Virus record (IMG/VR): IMGVR_UViG_3300017776_006711
Location: 1-20,503 of that record
Length of the DNA stretch: 20,503 nucleotides
DNA from: a virus
Direction: 5' to 3' (one strand)
Both the position numbers and the translations under genes were made by a program. Positions 1 to 6,960 of this stretch are shown piece by piece (positions within the stretch are counted from its first letter, which is position 1; each line of letters begins with the position of its first letter). The notes under the pieces are model-generated. The model had not been told where the DNA came from, made no database searches, and saw nothing but the letters and a program-made list of their open reading frames with translations.

Positions 1-109
1 CTGGACCTTTGGACTGGTAAAAGGCTTGGTCCAAACTTCCTGGGCTCTTGCGGACTGCGTGTCCGGTTGAAATGAGGTAAACGACGTGTGTTGTTTTTTG
101 TGGTATCAT
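1..109 (-). CDS. Partial CDS cut by the left edge, unknown function
   Basis: An open frame starts with ATG at 109-107 and runs without a stop to base 1, giving about 36 residues that begin MIPQKTTHVVYLISTGHAVR. I do not recognise the family. It follows the 87-aa gene, whose stop is at 150-152, by 40 bp and lies on the same strand, so it may be co-transcribed with it. No Shine-Dalgarno sequence is visible; the bases before the ATG are AT-rich (TATATT-ATG), as for several other genes here. The short length makes this provisional. Confidence 0.4.
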   Translation of the reverse strand, partial: MIPQKTTHVVYLISTGHAVRKSPGSLDQAFYQSKGP

Positions 110-149
110 AATATAAAGAAAAGTCAAAGTGAAGAATTGGGGGGTTGGA

Positions 150-413
150 TTAAAGCTTGTTCTGTGCGAAGAGCTCGTCTGCTGTTGGCAGAGTGTCAGC
201 ATATTGCTGAAGATCGTAAATGATATCGTCAAGGATTTCACGATAGTGCTGATGGGTATCCCATTCACAGTTATTAGCGACCGTGGTAACAATCATGTCC
301 TTGATTGTCTGATGAAGGTTTGGGTCCTCCATGGCTTTGGCTTTGGCCTGTTGAATATGGGATTTCGCGACTCCGGTGAGGATTATTCGTGGTGTTGTGG
401 TAGTATTGCTCAT
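150..413 (-). CDS. Hypothetical 87-aa protein under its own promoter
   Basis: An 87-residue soluble, mostly helical-looking protein beginning MSNTTTTPRIILTG, with no family I recognise. It has no membrane segment or signal peptide. It is likely real because a promoter (TTTACA, 17 bp, TAGAAT) lies upstream with the -10 box exactly 6 bp from the ATG, the same geometry as the polymerase, clamp, clamp-loader and gp55 genes. That predicts a leaderless transcript. The promoter block is almost identical to the one before the 79-aa gene at 15196-15435, suggesting both are switched on together, probably early. The plus-strand frame over the same bases (129-491) has no support. Confidence 0.6.
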   Translation of the reverse strand: MSNTTTTPRIILTGVAKSHIQQAKAKAMEDPNLHQTIKDMIVTTVANNCEWDTHQHYREILDDIIYDLQQYADTLPTADELFAQNKL

Positions 414-419
414 GAGTAT

Positions 420-448
420 ATTCTACCACATTTCCGCAAAAATGTAAA
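420..448 (-). promoter_or_regulatory. Sigma70-type promoter of the 87-aa gene
   Basis: On the minus strand TTTACA (448-443), a 17-bp spacer and TAGAAT (425-420), with TGG just before the -10 box. Six bases separate the -10 from the ATG at 413, so transcription should start on the A of the start codon. Confidence 0.65.
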
Positions 449-466
449 TACTAAAATGCTAAAAAA
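420..466 (-). repeat. Duplicated promoter block, copy 1
   Basis: These 47 bp match 15477-15523 at all but one position and contain the complete -35, spacer and -10 of a promoter plus upstream A/T-rich sequence. Similarity fades beyond both ends. Confidence 0.85.
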
Positions 467-518
467 ATGCACTTTTTTCCTATTTTGCTGAAAATGATAC
501 AAATATTGCACCTTTTGG

Positions 519-1082
519 CTATTTTACGGTATGGCCGTAAGGAAGATTTTCTGGCAGGGGAAATAGGGAATCCATGGCCGAAAACAGATCAGAGAATTTG
601 TCCTCAAAAACATCACCAATGAGCAAATCGGTTAGGGTGCCTTTCAGCTCGCCATTTGCCTTTATCAAATCAGCGAAGTTAAAGGTAGGGTGGTAAAAGG
701 CATAAACGATTTTTCTCATTCGTTCAATGGCATCGCATAACGACTTTCCATATTCAGTAAAGCATTCAGCTTCTGACTTTGGCGTGGTAAGATAGGCGTG
801 AATTGAATCGGCGGCGAGTTCAGCTGATTTAAGAGCAAGAAAAACTCCTGATGAAAAGACAGGATCGAGAAAGGCAAAGGCATCTCCCACAAGAACTATG
901 CCAGGTGTTGAGCAATGGGTAGCACGATAACTGTAATCCCCGGTGGCCCATGTTTGACCAACCTGTTCTGCTGTGGCAAGTGAGTCCTTTACCCATAAGT
1001 TGTTTTCAATCTCTCGTTCAAGGATCTTCTTGGGATCTTGTGTATCAGAAAAAAGATAATCCCGCTCAGCAACAATGCCCAC
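519..1082 (-). CDS. Flavin-dependent halogenase-like protein, C-terminal part after an in-frame TAG
   Basis: This 187-codon stretch continues the frame of the gene at 1083-1772 directly after a TAG codon, and would begin with GTG if translated alone. It carries the second half of a FAD-dependent halogenase/monooxygenase fold, including the flavin-binding motif GIVLVGDAFAFLDPVFSSG (GDA...DP..S.G) about 50 residues in. It has no FAD-binding GxGxxG of its own and would not be a functional enzyme alone. No Shine-Dalgarno sequence precedes the GTG. Most likely it is the downstream part of one gene of about 417 codons, either broken by a point mutation, read through, or affected by a sequencing error. 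A promoter for the next gene lies just downstream. Confidence 0.75.
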   Translation of the reverse strand: MGIVAERDYLFSDTQDPKKILEREIENNLWVKDSLATAEQVGQTWATGDYSYRATHCSTPGIVLVGDAFAFLDPVFSSGVFLALKSAELAADSIHAYLTTPKSEAECFTEYGKSLCDAIERMRKIVYAFYHPTFNFADLIKANGELKGTLTDLLIGDVFEDKFSDLFSAMDSLFPLPENLPYGHTVK

Positions 1083-1772
1083 CTAAACACGGTCGCCTTG
1101 TTGAGGAATATGCCAGAACCAACCTTTATTGGGTAGTGCAGCAATGGTCGTTGAACCTTCGTCAATACCACAGTTTCTTTTACCGCCTTTGTAATAAGTC
1201 CAAATGGCTACCTTGTTTAGGTTTGGATCGCGCTGTCTCCATTTTGACTTACCCGAATAAAAACAGTCACGACCCGATGCATCAATTATTTGTTTACAAT
1301 GGAAAGAGCGTAAAGTGCCTTTGTGTTTAGCAACAAGTCCTGTGATCCTCGCTCGATCTTCATCGTAAGTGGTAGAAAGAACTTTGGTTTCGTCCGCAAA
1401 CGTGGCTCCGTTACTCACTGCCTTTTCAATCAGCATTTGATCAAAGTCGGCTCTCTCAACTTGCCATGTAATTGAAGAAGGATGGTCTTTATGTTCAAAG
1501 AAGTAAAACGGACTGCTTACCTTTCCTTCTTCAGACGCAAACTGAACACTGTGCTTTTTCTGAAAACCAATTTCATCCATTCGGGAAACCAGTCCAAGTC
1601 GGTCAAGTGTGTACCAACAAAAAGGCATCAGGCTTTCGCCAACGTGATACCTTGGAAACTTTTCCTTTTCCAATACAAGAACACTATGTCCTTGTTCGGC
1701 AAGCAGCGCTGCAGTGGTACTTCCAGCAGGGCCGCCACCAATTACAATAACATCCCATGTATCTTTAATCAT
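1083..1772 (-). CDS. Flavin-dependent halogenase-like protein, N-terminal part
   Basis: The 229 residues hold the N-terminal half of a flavin-dependent halogenase-like oxidoreductase. Visible are the FAD-binding GGGPAGS (residues 12-18), the family signature FPRYHVGESL near residue 40, and GWFWHIP near residue 218, which fits the WxWxIP motif used to recognise flavin-dependent halogenases. Such enzymes use reduced FAD, oxygen and halide to halogenate aromatic substrates; tryptophan halogenase-like genes are known in some marine T4-like phages. The frame stops at TAG (1085-1083) shortly after the WxWxIP motif and continues in the same frame in 519-1082. The start ATG overlaps the stop of the 68-aa membrane gene (TAATG), indicating one operon. 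The substrate is unknown, and a related dehydrogenase/reductase role is possible. Confidence 0.8.
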   Translation of the reverse strand: MIKDTWDVIVIGGGPAGSTTAALLAEQGHSVLVLEKEKFPRYHVGESLMPFCWYTLDRLGLVSRMDEIGFQKKHSVQFASEEGKVSSPFYFFEHKDHPSSITWQVERADFDQMLIEKAVSNGATFADETKVLSTTYDEDRARITGLVAKHKGTLRSFHCKQIIDASGRDCFYSGKSKWRQRDPNLNKVAIWTYYKGGKRNCGIDEGSTTIAALPNKGWFWHIPQQGDRV

Positions 1773-1978
1773 TAAAGCAAAAACTTTCCAATAATGCCAA
1801 CCGCGGTCATTGCTCCGTTGGTGAAGATGATTGGCTTGTCCTTCATTCTAATACCTGCGGCAAGCCAAATAAGACCGCCAAGGATTTGAAGATACCAACC
1901 TGTAGAAACACCTGCACTGAATAAGCCAAAGCCACAAATAAGAATGGCTGTTGCCGCCCATTTCAAAACACTGGTCAT
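1772..1978 (-). CDS. Small membrane protein, 68 aa
   Basis: A 68-residue hydrophobic protein with two or three likely membrane helices (about residues 5-25, 27-44 and 50-67) separated by the polar stretch GIRMKDKPII. The pattern of a glycine-rich helix, a short charged loop with K-D-x-P and a following asparagine resembles small PQ-loop-like inner-membrane proteins, but I cannot name a family with certainty. It is packed tightly: 5 bp downstream of the 94-aa gene and overlapping the halogenase-like gene through TAATG, so translation of the latter is probably coupled. There is no obvious Shine-Dalgarno sequence. Confidence 0.6.
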   Translation of the reverse strand: MTSVLKWAATAILICGFGLFSAGVSTGWYLQILGGLIWLAAGIRMKDKPIIFTNGAMTAVGIIGKFLL

Positions 1979-1983
1979 TAGAT

Positions 1984-2268
1984 TTACTTGATAATACCAA
2001 CAGCTTTCAGCTTACCTTTACCCCAGTCTTGTCCCAGCCTTTTAATATCTGCAGGGGTAAGGTCTTCAACGATATATGTTTTACGTCCAAGTTTTACTTC
2101 TGTTTTTGCGGGTGTTTCTTCAACAGGTTCTTCTTCGATAATAATATCTTGCTCGCCGCCCAGCGGTGCTTCATCTTCATCACTCGTGAATTGAGGAGCA
2201 ACTGGTTGTTGGTTTATAAGGGCATCTTGGCCGCTGTTCCATCCAAAGATTCTTTTAAGTAGTCTCAT
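1984..2268 (-). CDS. Hypothetical 94-aa protein with acidic middle
   Basis: The protein has a basic, hydrophobic N-terminus (MRLLKRIFGW), an acidic low-complexity stretch around residues 28-52 rich in E, D and P, and a compact C-terminal part with KLGRKTYIVEDLTPADIKRLGQDWG. I do not recognise it. It lies 12 bp after the primase-like gene and 5 bp before the 68-aa membrane gene. The sequence GATAAATA six bases upstream of the ATG (minus strand 2282-2275) differs by one base from the T4 late promoter motif TATAAATA, so late expression is possible. Confidence 0.6.
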   Translation of the reverse strand: MRLLKRIFGWNSGQDALINQQPVAPQFTSDEDEAPLGGEQDIIIEEEPVEETPAKTEVKLGRKTYIVEDLTPADIKRLGQDWGKGKLKAVGIIK

Positions 2269-2274
2269 AGCTTT

Positions 2275-2282
2275 TATTTATC
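2275..2282 (-). promoter_or_regulatory. Possible late promoter (GATAAATA)
   Basis: GATAAATA on the minus strand, one mismatch to the T4 late consensus TATAAATA, six bases before the ATG of the 94-aa gene. It overlaps the end of the preceding gene, so chance occurrence is quite possible. Confidence 0.25.
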
Positions 2283-3219
2283 ATGTGTTTTGTAATGCCC
2301 ATTCAATTGCGCGGGAAGCTTCTTTTTTAAATGGTCGGTTCTTATACCATTCTCCAGTTTCATTATCAATCTCTTTTGATAAAGATTCGATTTGTTGAGG
2401 AGTAATTGGGTAACCTTTTTTAATTGCGCTTACAGCAATAGAGCTCATGATAGCATACATCTTAGCATACCAACCTGTTTCTGAAATGCACCTGTATTCA
2501 CTTACAAGCGTTTGATTAACAAAAGGACAGTCGTGATAAGAAGACCATTGATAACTTGTATTGTTAAGTTGATCTCTTTTATACGCCATTAGCTTTTCTT
2601 GCATTTCAGCACTTAGCTTGGACTTAAATGAAGAAGAATTGGGCTCTGCAAAAGGATGCTTTTTCAAGAGATCCTCGCAGTTAAGGAATGGCGCATCACG
2701 ATGAAACTCAATGAACTGATAAGAATTAGGATACTGCGCGGGTACGTAATACATGCGTGAAAGATCCTTTGTTTGCGGATCACCTAGTTCGTTGTATTCT
2801 TTATTAAGAGCAAACCAAAAGTGCTTTATCTTATCAGCAGCAATGGGCTTGTCGCATGGAATAACAATACGAAACTTTGGATTCTCTTTTGTGCTGCTTG
2901 CCGATGAATAACAAATATGACGAATACCTTTAAAACTTTCCAGTGCTTCTTCAAAGGTACATTCATAATCATCAATGTCAAGAGCAGCCCATCCGCCCCA
3001 GCCCAATACATTTACATTACGCCGCTTTTCACCAGGCTTATATACAGCTGGGCTAATAAGAGGAGAGCTTTTTCCGCGCTCACCTTTCTTAGGCTTATAC
3101 CCAGGCTGCTGACTCAACCCTTGCAGGAGAGACTCAAATTCTTCCCACGTCTTGAACGCCATTCTACGATGTGTAGAATTGTCAAAGATTGAGTTGAATA
3201 TTGTAAGAGAGTATTCCAT
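2281..3219 (-). CDS. Primase-like (AEP-type) replication protein, possibly degenerate
   Basis: A 312-residue protein that resembles the archaeo-eukaryotic-type primase/PrimPol domain of phage and plasmid replication proteins. The pattern is ALDIDDYE near residue 80 (the DxD metal-binding motif), then ICYSSAS followed by KFRIVIPCDKP (the usual place of an S-x-H motif and the R-hhhP strand), then DLSRMYYVPAQYP near residue 150. In typical members a histidine follows the serine of the second motif; here it is absent, so catalytic activity is doubtful. The C-terminal third is helical. The gene lies 2 bp after the MazG-like gene and downstream of gp43, so it is expressed with the polymerase. A nucleotide-binding or regulatory role is an alternative. 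The domain call is from memory of motifs, not from a search. Confidence 0.55.
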   Translation of the reverse strand: MEYSLTIFNSIFDNSTHRRMAFKTWEEFESLLQGLSQQPGYKPKKGERGKSSPLISPAVYKPGEKRRNVNVLGWGGWAALDIDDYECTFEEALESFKGIRHICYSSASSTKENPKFRIVIPCDKPIAADKIKHFWFALNKEYNELGDPQTKDLSRMYYVPAQYPNSYQFIEFHRDAPFLNCEDLLKKHPFAEPNSSSFKSKLSAEMQEKLMAYKRDQLNNTSYQWSSYHDCPFVNQTLVSEYRCISETGWYAKMYAIMSSIAVSAIKKGYPITPQQIESLSKEIDNETGEWYKNRPFKKEASRAIEWALQNT

Positions 3220-3221
3220 TC

Positions 3222-3629
3222 TTATACGCCAGTAAGCGTACCGTGGTTACCTTCATGGCTAGGGTTTTCCCATTCTTCTGGCTTCACGAGATCTGGGAGC
3301 CCAAGAGGATTGGGCCGTTCTTCTTTGATACCAACTTCTTTTGACATGTTTGCCTTATGAACTGCATCCCATGCTTTATAAGCGTCAACGCCAAAGGCAT
3401 CAAGGGTTCCGATTGCGACAACGCACAAGTCAATCAACCCATCCACTACTTCTTCTGCATCAACATCATAAACCGCAGCGGACTTTGTTTCATCAAGTTC
3501 TTCATCAAGAAACCTTAACCTGAACTCAAGAAACTCTCTTAGCTTCTTTTTATCAAAGTCTTTAATAGCTTCGTGTACACCGAACTTACGGTGCATATCA
3601 TTTATGTCTTTTACCCAGTCTTTACTCAT
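3222..3629 (-). CDS. MazG-like nucleotide pyrophosphohydrolase
   Basis: A 135-residue all-alpha protein with the metal-binding pattern of the MazG/dUTPase-like NTP pyrophosphohydrolases: EFLEFRLRFLDEELDETKSA (E-E-x-x-E type, about residues 32-51) followed by DAEEVVDGLIDLCVVAIGT (E-x-x-D type, about residues 58-76) and a final helix with AWDAVHKANMSK. Members hydrolyse (d)NTPs or related nucleotides to monophosphate and pyrophosphate in the cytoplasm. In phages they clean or reshape nucleotide pools or lower host alarmone levels; substrate choice cannot be read here. The gene sits 19 bp after gp43 and 2 bp before the primase-like gene, which fits nucleotide metabolism around replication. Confidence 0.8.
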   Translation of the reverse strand: MSKDWVKDINDMHRKFGVHEAIKDFDKKKLREFLEFRLRFLDEELDETKSAAVYDVDAEEVVDGLIDLCVVAIGTLDAFGVDAYKAWDAVHKANMSKEVGIKEERPNPLGLPDLVKPEEWENPSHEGNHGTLTGV

Positions 3630-3648
3630 AGTTGTTATATAGATTTAA

Positions 3649-6126
3649 TTATCCAAAAAATTGTTCAAGGTCGGCCACAGGTTCTGCGTGCCAGCCAATT
3701 GCGTCGAGAATCATCTTAATAGGATCAACAAACGTTTTATTAAACTGCAGATCATAATCAATGTAACGATCAAGTTCAAGCTCAGTTGGAAGGTGATCGG
3801 GAAATGATATCACGTTCTGCTGAATAGGGTTCGGCTTTTTGAGATATATAAACTTAATCTTATCCCCACTTTGAATAAGTGGAAACTGTTTGTTTAAGCC
3901 GCGATCTTTAATAGCTTTGTTATACAGTAACGAACCTCGAACATGAATAGGAGTACCCTTTTCAAAAATTGTACTGGCGTTGGCCCATTTGCGAATAGCA
4001 TTAACTCCACGAGGAAAGGCAACCTTATCAGCAGACAGTACACTAAAATGCGATTTGAAAAGTTGAATTGCTTCTTGTGTTTTACCTTCATCACCAGTCA
4101 TGATTATCTTGAACATTGCGTTCATGGCTTCACGACAGACTTGAGGAGTTGAACTTTTGATAGCTTCAATACCCATGATCTTGATCTTAGGTTCTGCATA
4201 CTGAACACCTTCATTGTTATGAACGTTAAGAATGTATCGTTTCTTTGCAGTCCAGATTCCACGATCAGCAATGGCCTCTCGCTTCATTACCATACGGTTG
4301 CAATATGCAGATGAATCTTCAGCGAATTTATCAAAGGCTTCTGCCAACATTGGCTCGATAGCTTTACTGCCAAACTCGTCAAGAAAGGCAACAGGATCTT
4401 TTGGCTTGAACTTGTCAATCACATCTTTCACGCCAATGTATAAAGAGTCGGTATCAATCGCAATAACCCTATCCTTCTTTTCTTTAAGAAAGTCATCGAG
4501 AAAGTCGTTAACTTTTTCTTCAGCATACTTGATAACAGCTTGGCCGGTAAGAGTGATTCCAGACGCAATGCGAAGATCAAAGTAACGAAAATATTTGTTA
4601 CCACACGCACCGTATAATGAGTTAAGAAGAATCTTTACAGCCGTTTGAGAAGTATCAAGTCTTGCCACATCACTTTCTGCCGCCTTTCTTGCCGCTCGAT
4701 CCGACTTGGAAACTTTCTCCAGGCTGCGTTTTGCGGCAATCATTTCATCTTTAATGTCGACCCTTTTATCGTAAAGCTCTTCAACAATCGCTGGGATGAT
4801 ACCCTTTTTAGCTGTACTAAATACTGCACCATTTGATGCCTTTGCACCAATAGGATCTTTCATCTGCAGCAGTGTTTCGGGCGACATGTTATATTGAACA
4901 ATAAGATTGGGATACAAGGAGTTAAGGTCAAACGACATAACCCAGTCATGCATACCAACGTGAGGTTCCTTTACAAAACCACCAGGGAATGTTTCGGAAT
5001 AGTTTTCTTTACTTGGAGTTACGGCAATCTTTTTCTTTGCCAACCGCCGAAAGATAATGCTGTCCCATATCGCAGTGGTTCCAAGCGTGTCGGTGTAATT
5101 CACTCCACCTAGATAAGCCATGGTTAAAACCAATGTGATAAGACCTAGCTTTTCTTCCATGCGATCTACCAGCTCAACGTCCTTGATATTATAATCAACA
5201 AACATTTGATAGTCGGCATCATAAAGATCTCGGAGTGTACCAATCTCTGAGTAGTCAAGTTTCTTCTCGCCAAGAACCACACTCGCAATATGATTAAGTG
5301 AATAAGACTCTTGGTTACCATAAGTGTAAGCAAACTTTTTAAAGAGTTCCATATAGTCCAGTGACTGAACTCCGCTTATATCAAAAGTAACCTGTGTCTT
5401 ACCCATGATAGTAATCTCTCGGCGATCAATCTTACCCCAAGGAGAAAAGCTTTTAGCAATATCCTCGCCAAGTAAAACGGCAGAGCGAGAAACAAGATAA
5501 GGAATATCAAAGAACCTTGTATTCCAACCAGTGATAACATCTGGAGTGTATTCAGGTTGGGACCAATGATCAATAAAGTCGTGAAGCATCTCAGCCTCAG
5601 ATTCAAACTGGCGATATTCGATTTGCAAGTGAGTTAGTTTGGAGGCGGCAACATCATAAGGCTTTATACCCCATACACGATACCGATCTTCACGACTTGA
5701 CTTGTAAGCGATTGTGAGGATCTCGTTTGTAGGATTATCAACCTCGGGAAAACCATCGCCGTAACTTGTCTCAATGTCAAGAGAGGCAACGTCAATGTTT
5801 GCGCGAGAGTAATTTATCTCATCGGGAAACTGACTTTGAATAAAGGCAGGAATGTGGCGAGTGTTGCCATAAAGCTTAAAGTCGGCTACCCCGTCGTAAG
5901 TCTTTTCAAACTGACGTACTTCAGACATTGACTCGAACCGCATGGGCTCAACTGGAGTACCATCAAGGGCCTTCCATTCCGTGACATCGTTTTTGGACTG
6001 AAGGAAAAGCTGGGGGCGATACCTAATCTTGTGTCTTACTTTATTTCCCTGATCGTCATAACCTCGGTAAAGCAGTTGATTACCAAAGCGGTCGACACAA
6101 GTATAAAAACCTTCTATTGTAAGCAT
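3649..6126 (-). CDS. 43: DNA polymerase, family B (T4 gp43)
   Basis: The replicative DNA polymerase with 3'-5' proofreading exonuclease. Residues 117-120 (DIET) form Exo I, and the sequence DVITGWNTRFFDIPYL marks Exo II. Polymerase motif A is SFDLNSLYP near residue 400, motif B KILLNSLYGACGN near 500, and motif C AIDTDSLYI near 560. At 825 residues it is somewhat shorter than T4 gp43 (898). The last residues DLEQFFG form a hydrophobic tail at the position where T4-type polymerases contact the sliding clamp. It starts a cluster with MazG-like, primase-like and accessory genes. Its promoter has the -10 box 6 bp before the ATG, so the mRNA is probably leaderless. Confidence 0.97.
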   Translation of the reverse strand: MLTIEGFYTCVDRFGNQLLYRGYDDQGNKVRHKIRYRPQLFLQSKNDVTEWKALDGTPVEPMRFESMSEVRQFEKTYDGVADFKLYGNTRHIPAFIQSQFPDEINYSRANIDVASLDIETSYGDGFPEVDNPTNEILTIAYKSSREDRYRVWGIKPYDVAASKLTHLQIEYRQFESEAEMLHDFIDHWSQPEYTPDVITGWNTRFFDIPYLVSRSAVLLGEDIAKSFSPWGKIDRREITIMGKTQVTFDISGVQSLDYMELFKKFAYTYGNQESYSLNHIASVVLGEKKLDYSEIGTLRDLYDADYQMFVDYNIKDVELVDRMEEKLGLITLVLTMAYLGGVNYTDTLGTTAIWDSIIFRRLAKKKIAVTPSKENYSETFPGGFVKEPHVGMHDWVMSFDLNSLYPNLIVQYNMSPETLLQMKDPIGAKASNGAVFSTAKKGIIPAIVEELYDKRVDIKDEMIAAKRSLEKVSKSDRAARKAAESDVARLDTSQTAVKILLNSLYGACGNKYFRYFDLRIASGITLTGQAVIKYAEEKVNDFLDDFLKEKKDRVIAIDTDSLYIGVKDVIDKFKPKDPVAFLDEFGSKAIEPMLAEAFDKFAEDSSAYCNRMVMKREAIADRGIWTAKKRYILNVHNNEGVQYAEPKIKIMGIEAIKSSTPQVCREAMNAMFKIIMTGDEGKTQEAIQLFKSHFSVLSADKVAFPRGVNAIRKWANASTIFEKGTPIHVRGSLLYNKAIKDRGLNKQFPLIQSGDKIKFIYLKKPNPIQQNVISFPDHLPTELELDRYIDYDLQFNKTFVDPIKMILDAIGWHAEPVADLEQFFG

Positions 6127-6132
6127 AATATA

Positions 6133-6161
6133 ATTATATCAAAATTCTAGGAAAAAGTAAA
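6133..6161 (-). promoter_or_regulatory. Promoter of gp43
   Basis: Minus strand TTTACT (6161-6156), a 17-bp spacer and TATAAT (6138-6133), then 6 bp to the ATG at 6126. The predicted start of transcription is the A of ATG. Confidence 0.7.
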
Positions 6162-6186
6162 TCCTAAAATGTATATAAACTAAAAA

Positions 6187-6381
6187 TTATTGGTTCGCTT
6201 CTACTGCAAACCGTTTGGCTCTTTTTGCCAAGTATACTATAAAGCCGAAGAACGACATTAAAACTCCCGTTAAAACAAGTAAGAGTAGAAAGATAGCAGC
6301 ATTGGATGCAATCAGCTCTTGACCTTCTGCCCCACTCAAGCACATAGGACACGCTAAAAATACTTTGCTGGAAATAACCAT
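6187..6381 (-). CDS. Small CPxC membrane protein, 64 aa
   Basis: A short protein with ACPMCLSGAEG near the N-terminus, a strong hydrophobic helix around residues 27-52 and a basic tail (YLAKRAKRF), so it is probably single-pass with the tail in the cytoplasm. The layout of CPxC, G-rich turn, N-A-A-I and one membrane helix resembles small bacterial proteins encoded near cytochrome c oxidase genes in some phyla, which suggests a host-derived gene; that comparison is from memory. Unlike those proteins it lacks a clear signal peptide before the CPxC. It sits alone between the terminator after hsp20 and the gp43 promoter. The overlapping frame at 6164-6394 lacks these features. Confidence 0.5.
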   Translation of the reverse strand: MVISSKVFLACPMCLSGAEGQELIASNAAIFLLLLVLTGVLMSFFGFIVYLAKRAKRFAVEANQ

Positions 6382-6393
6382 TTGCTGTAAACA

Positions 6394-6424
6394 AAAGCCC
6401 GTCAGGGGTTGCCCAACGGGCTTT
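6394..6424 (-). terminator. Rho-independent terminator after hsp20
   Basis: A perfect 9-bp inverted repeat, AAAGCCCGT (6394-6402) with ACGGGCTTT (6416-6424) and a 13-nt loop that can pair further (GGG with CCC). On the minus strand it is followed by TTTTGTTT. It lies 11 bp after the hsp20 stop and separates hsp20 from the CPxC gene. T-rich sequence on the other side means it may work in both directions. Confidence 0.8.
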
Positions 6425-6435
6425 ATTATGTTTGT

Positions 6436-6864
6436 CTATTCGGACAGAAATTCTTTTTCTGTTTTACCGTTAATTGTAAACACCTTTGGTTGAAGTTCTT
6501 CAGGTATTTCTCTTTCAAGTTTGATCGAAAGGACTCCATTTGTCAGTGTCACACCTTTGATTTGGACGTGCTCGGCAAGGTCAAACACCTTATCAAACTT
6601 TCTTGTTCCGATACCTTTATGCAGGTACTGAACGTCTTGACTTGAAGATTCTTCACCTTCAATTTTAAGCTGACTTTTTTCGAGAGTAACCTTTAGGTCT
6701 TCCTCTTTAAAGCCTGCTACTGCGATCGCGATTTCAAATGCGTTATCCGAATGTTTAATAACATTATGCGGAGGATACGTTTGGTTGGTTTGCGATGATT
6801 CAATTCGATCAAAGAACTGATCGAACCCTACTGTCCACGAACGTGGGATACTATATGCTGTCAT
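6436..6864 (-). CDS. hsp20: Small heat shock protein, Hsp20 family
   Basis: A 142-residue alpha-crystallin-domain chaperone. The N-terminal part (SWTVGFDQFFDRI) matches the IbpA-like start, the crystallin domain spans about residues 32-130 with NAFEIAIAVAGFKEEDLKV and the signature NGVLSIKLEREIPEE near its end. Small heat shock proteins hold unfolding proteins without ATP; Hsp20 genes are common in marine T4-like phages, where a role in capsid or scaffold folding has been suggested. It has the clearest Shine-Dalgarno sequence in the window: AAGGAG at 6876-6871, 6 bp before the ATG. The stop is TAG, followed by a strong terminator. It lies downstream of the two paralogous small genes and is likely transcribed from the late promoters before them. 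Confidence 0.93.
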   Translation of the reverse strand: MTAYSIPRSWTVGFDQFFDRIESSQTNQTYPPHNVIKHSDNAFEIAIAVAGFKEEDLKVTLEKSQLKIEGEESSSQDVQYLHKGIGTRKFDKVFDLAEHVQIKGVTLTNGVLSIKLEREIPEELQPKVFTINGKTEKEFLSE

Positions 6865-6870
6865 GTTTTT

Positions 6871-6876
6871 CTCCTT
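6871..6876 (-). promoter_or_regulatory. Shine-Dalgarno sequence of hsp20
   Basis: AAGGAG on the minus strand, 6 bp before the ATG at 6864. It is the clearest ribosome binding site in the window, where most genes have none. Confidence 0.75.
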
Positions 6877-6900
6877 GTATTAAGCGAGTTTATGTTGGTC

Positions 6901-6943
6901 GGAACCCCGAAGGCATTCCTATTGACTGACCTTCTTGGTCAAT
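6901..6943 (-). other. Two stem-loops between the paralog pair and hsp20
   Basis: Read on the minus strand, an inverted repeat ATTGAC...GTCAAT (6943-6921, with an alternative TTGACC-AAGA-AGGTCA stem) is followed by GGAATGCC-TTCG-GGGTTCC (6919-6901), a stem capped by a UUCG tetraloop with one bulge. Neither has a T-run after it, so they look less like terminators than RNA processing or stabilising structures in the hsp20 leader. Confidence 0.45.
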
Positions 6944-6960
6944 CAAAATTGTGTTACGCG

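Noticed and set aside
129-491. Plus-strand frame of 120 codons near the left end
   Set aside because: It lies opposite the 87-aa gene and its promoter, is rich in cysteine, tryptophan and leucine without a recognisable motif, and no plus-strand gene is supported elsewhere in the window.
950-1330. Plus-strand frame of 126 codons over the halogenase-like gene
   Set aside because: It is a shadow of a clearly recognisable minus-strand enzyme, with no family features of its own.
519-1772. General reassignment of TAG to a sense codon
   Set aside because: hsp20, regA and gp46 end in TAG at positions that fit their families, and no CUA tRNA is seen in the window.
6164-6394. 76-codon frame overlapping the CPxC gene
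   Set aside because: It is in another frame and lacks the CPxC, membrane helix and basic tail that make the 64-aa frame plausible.
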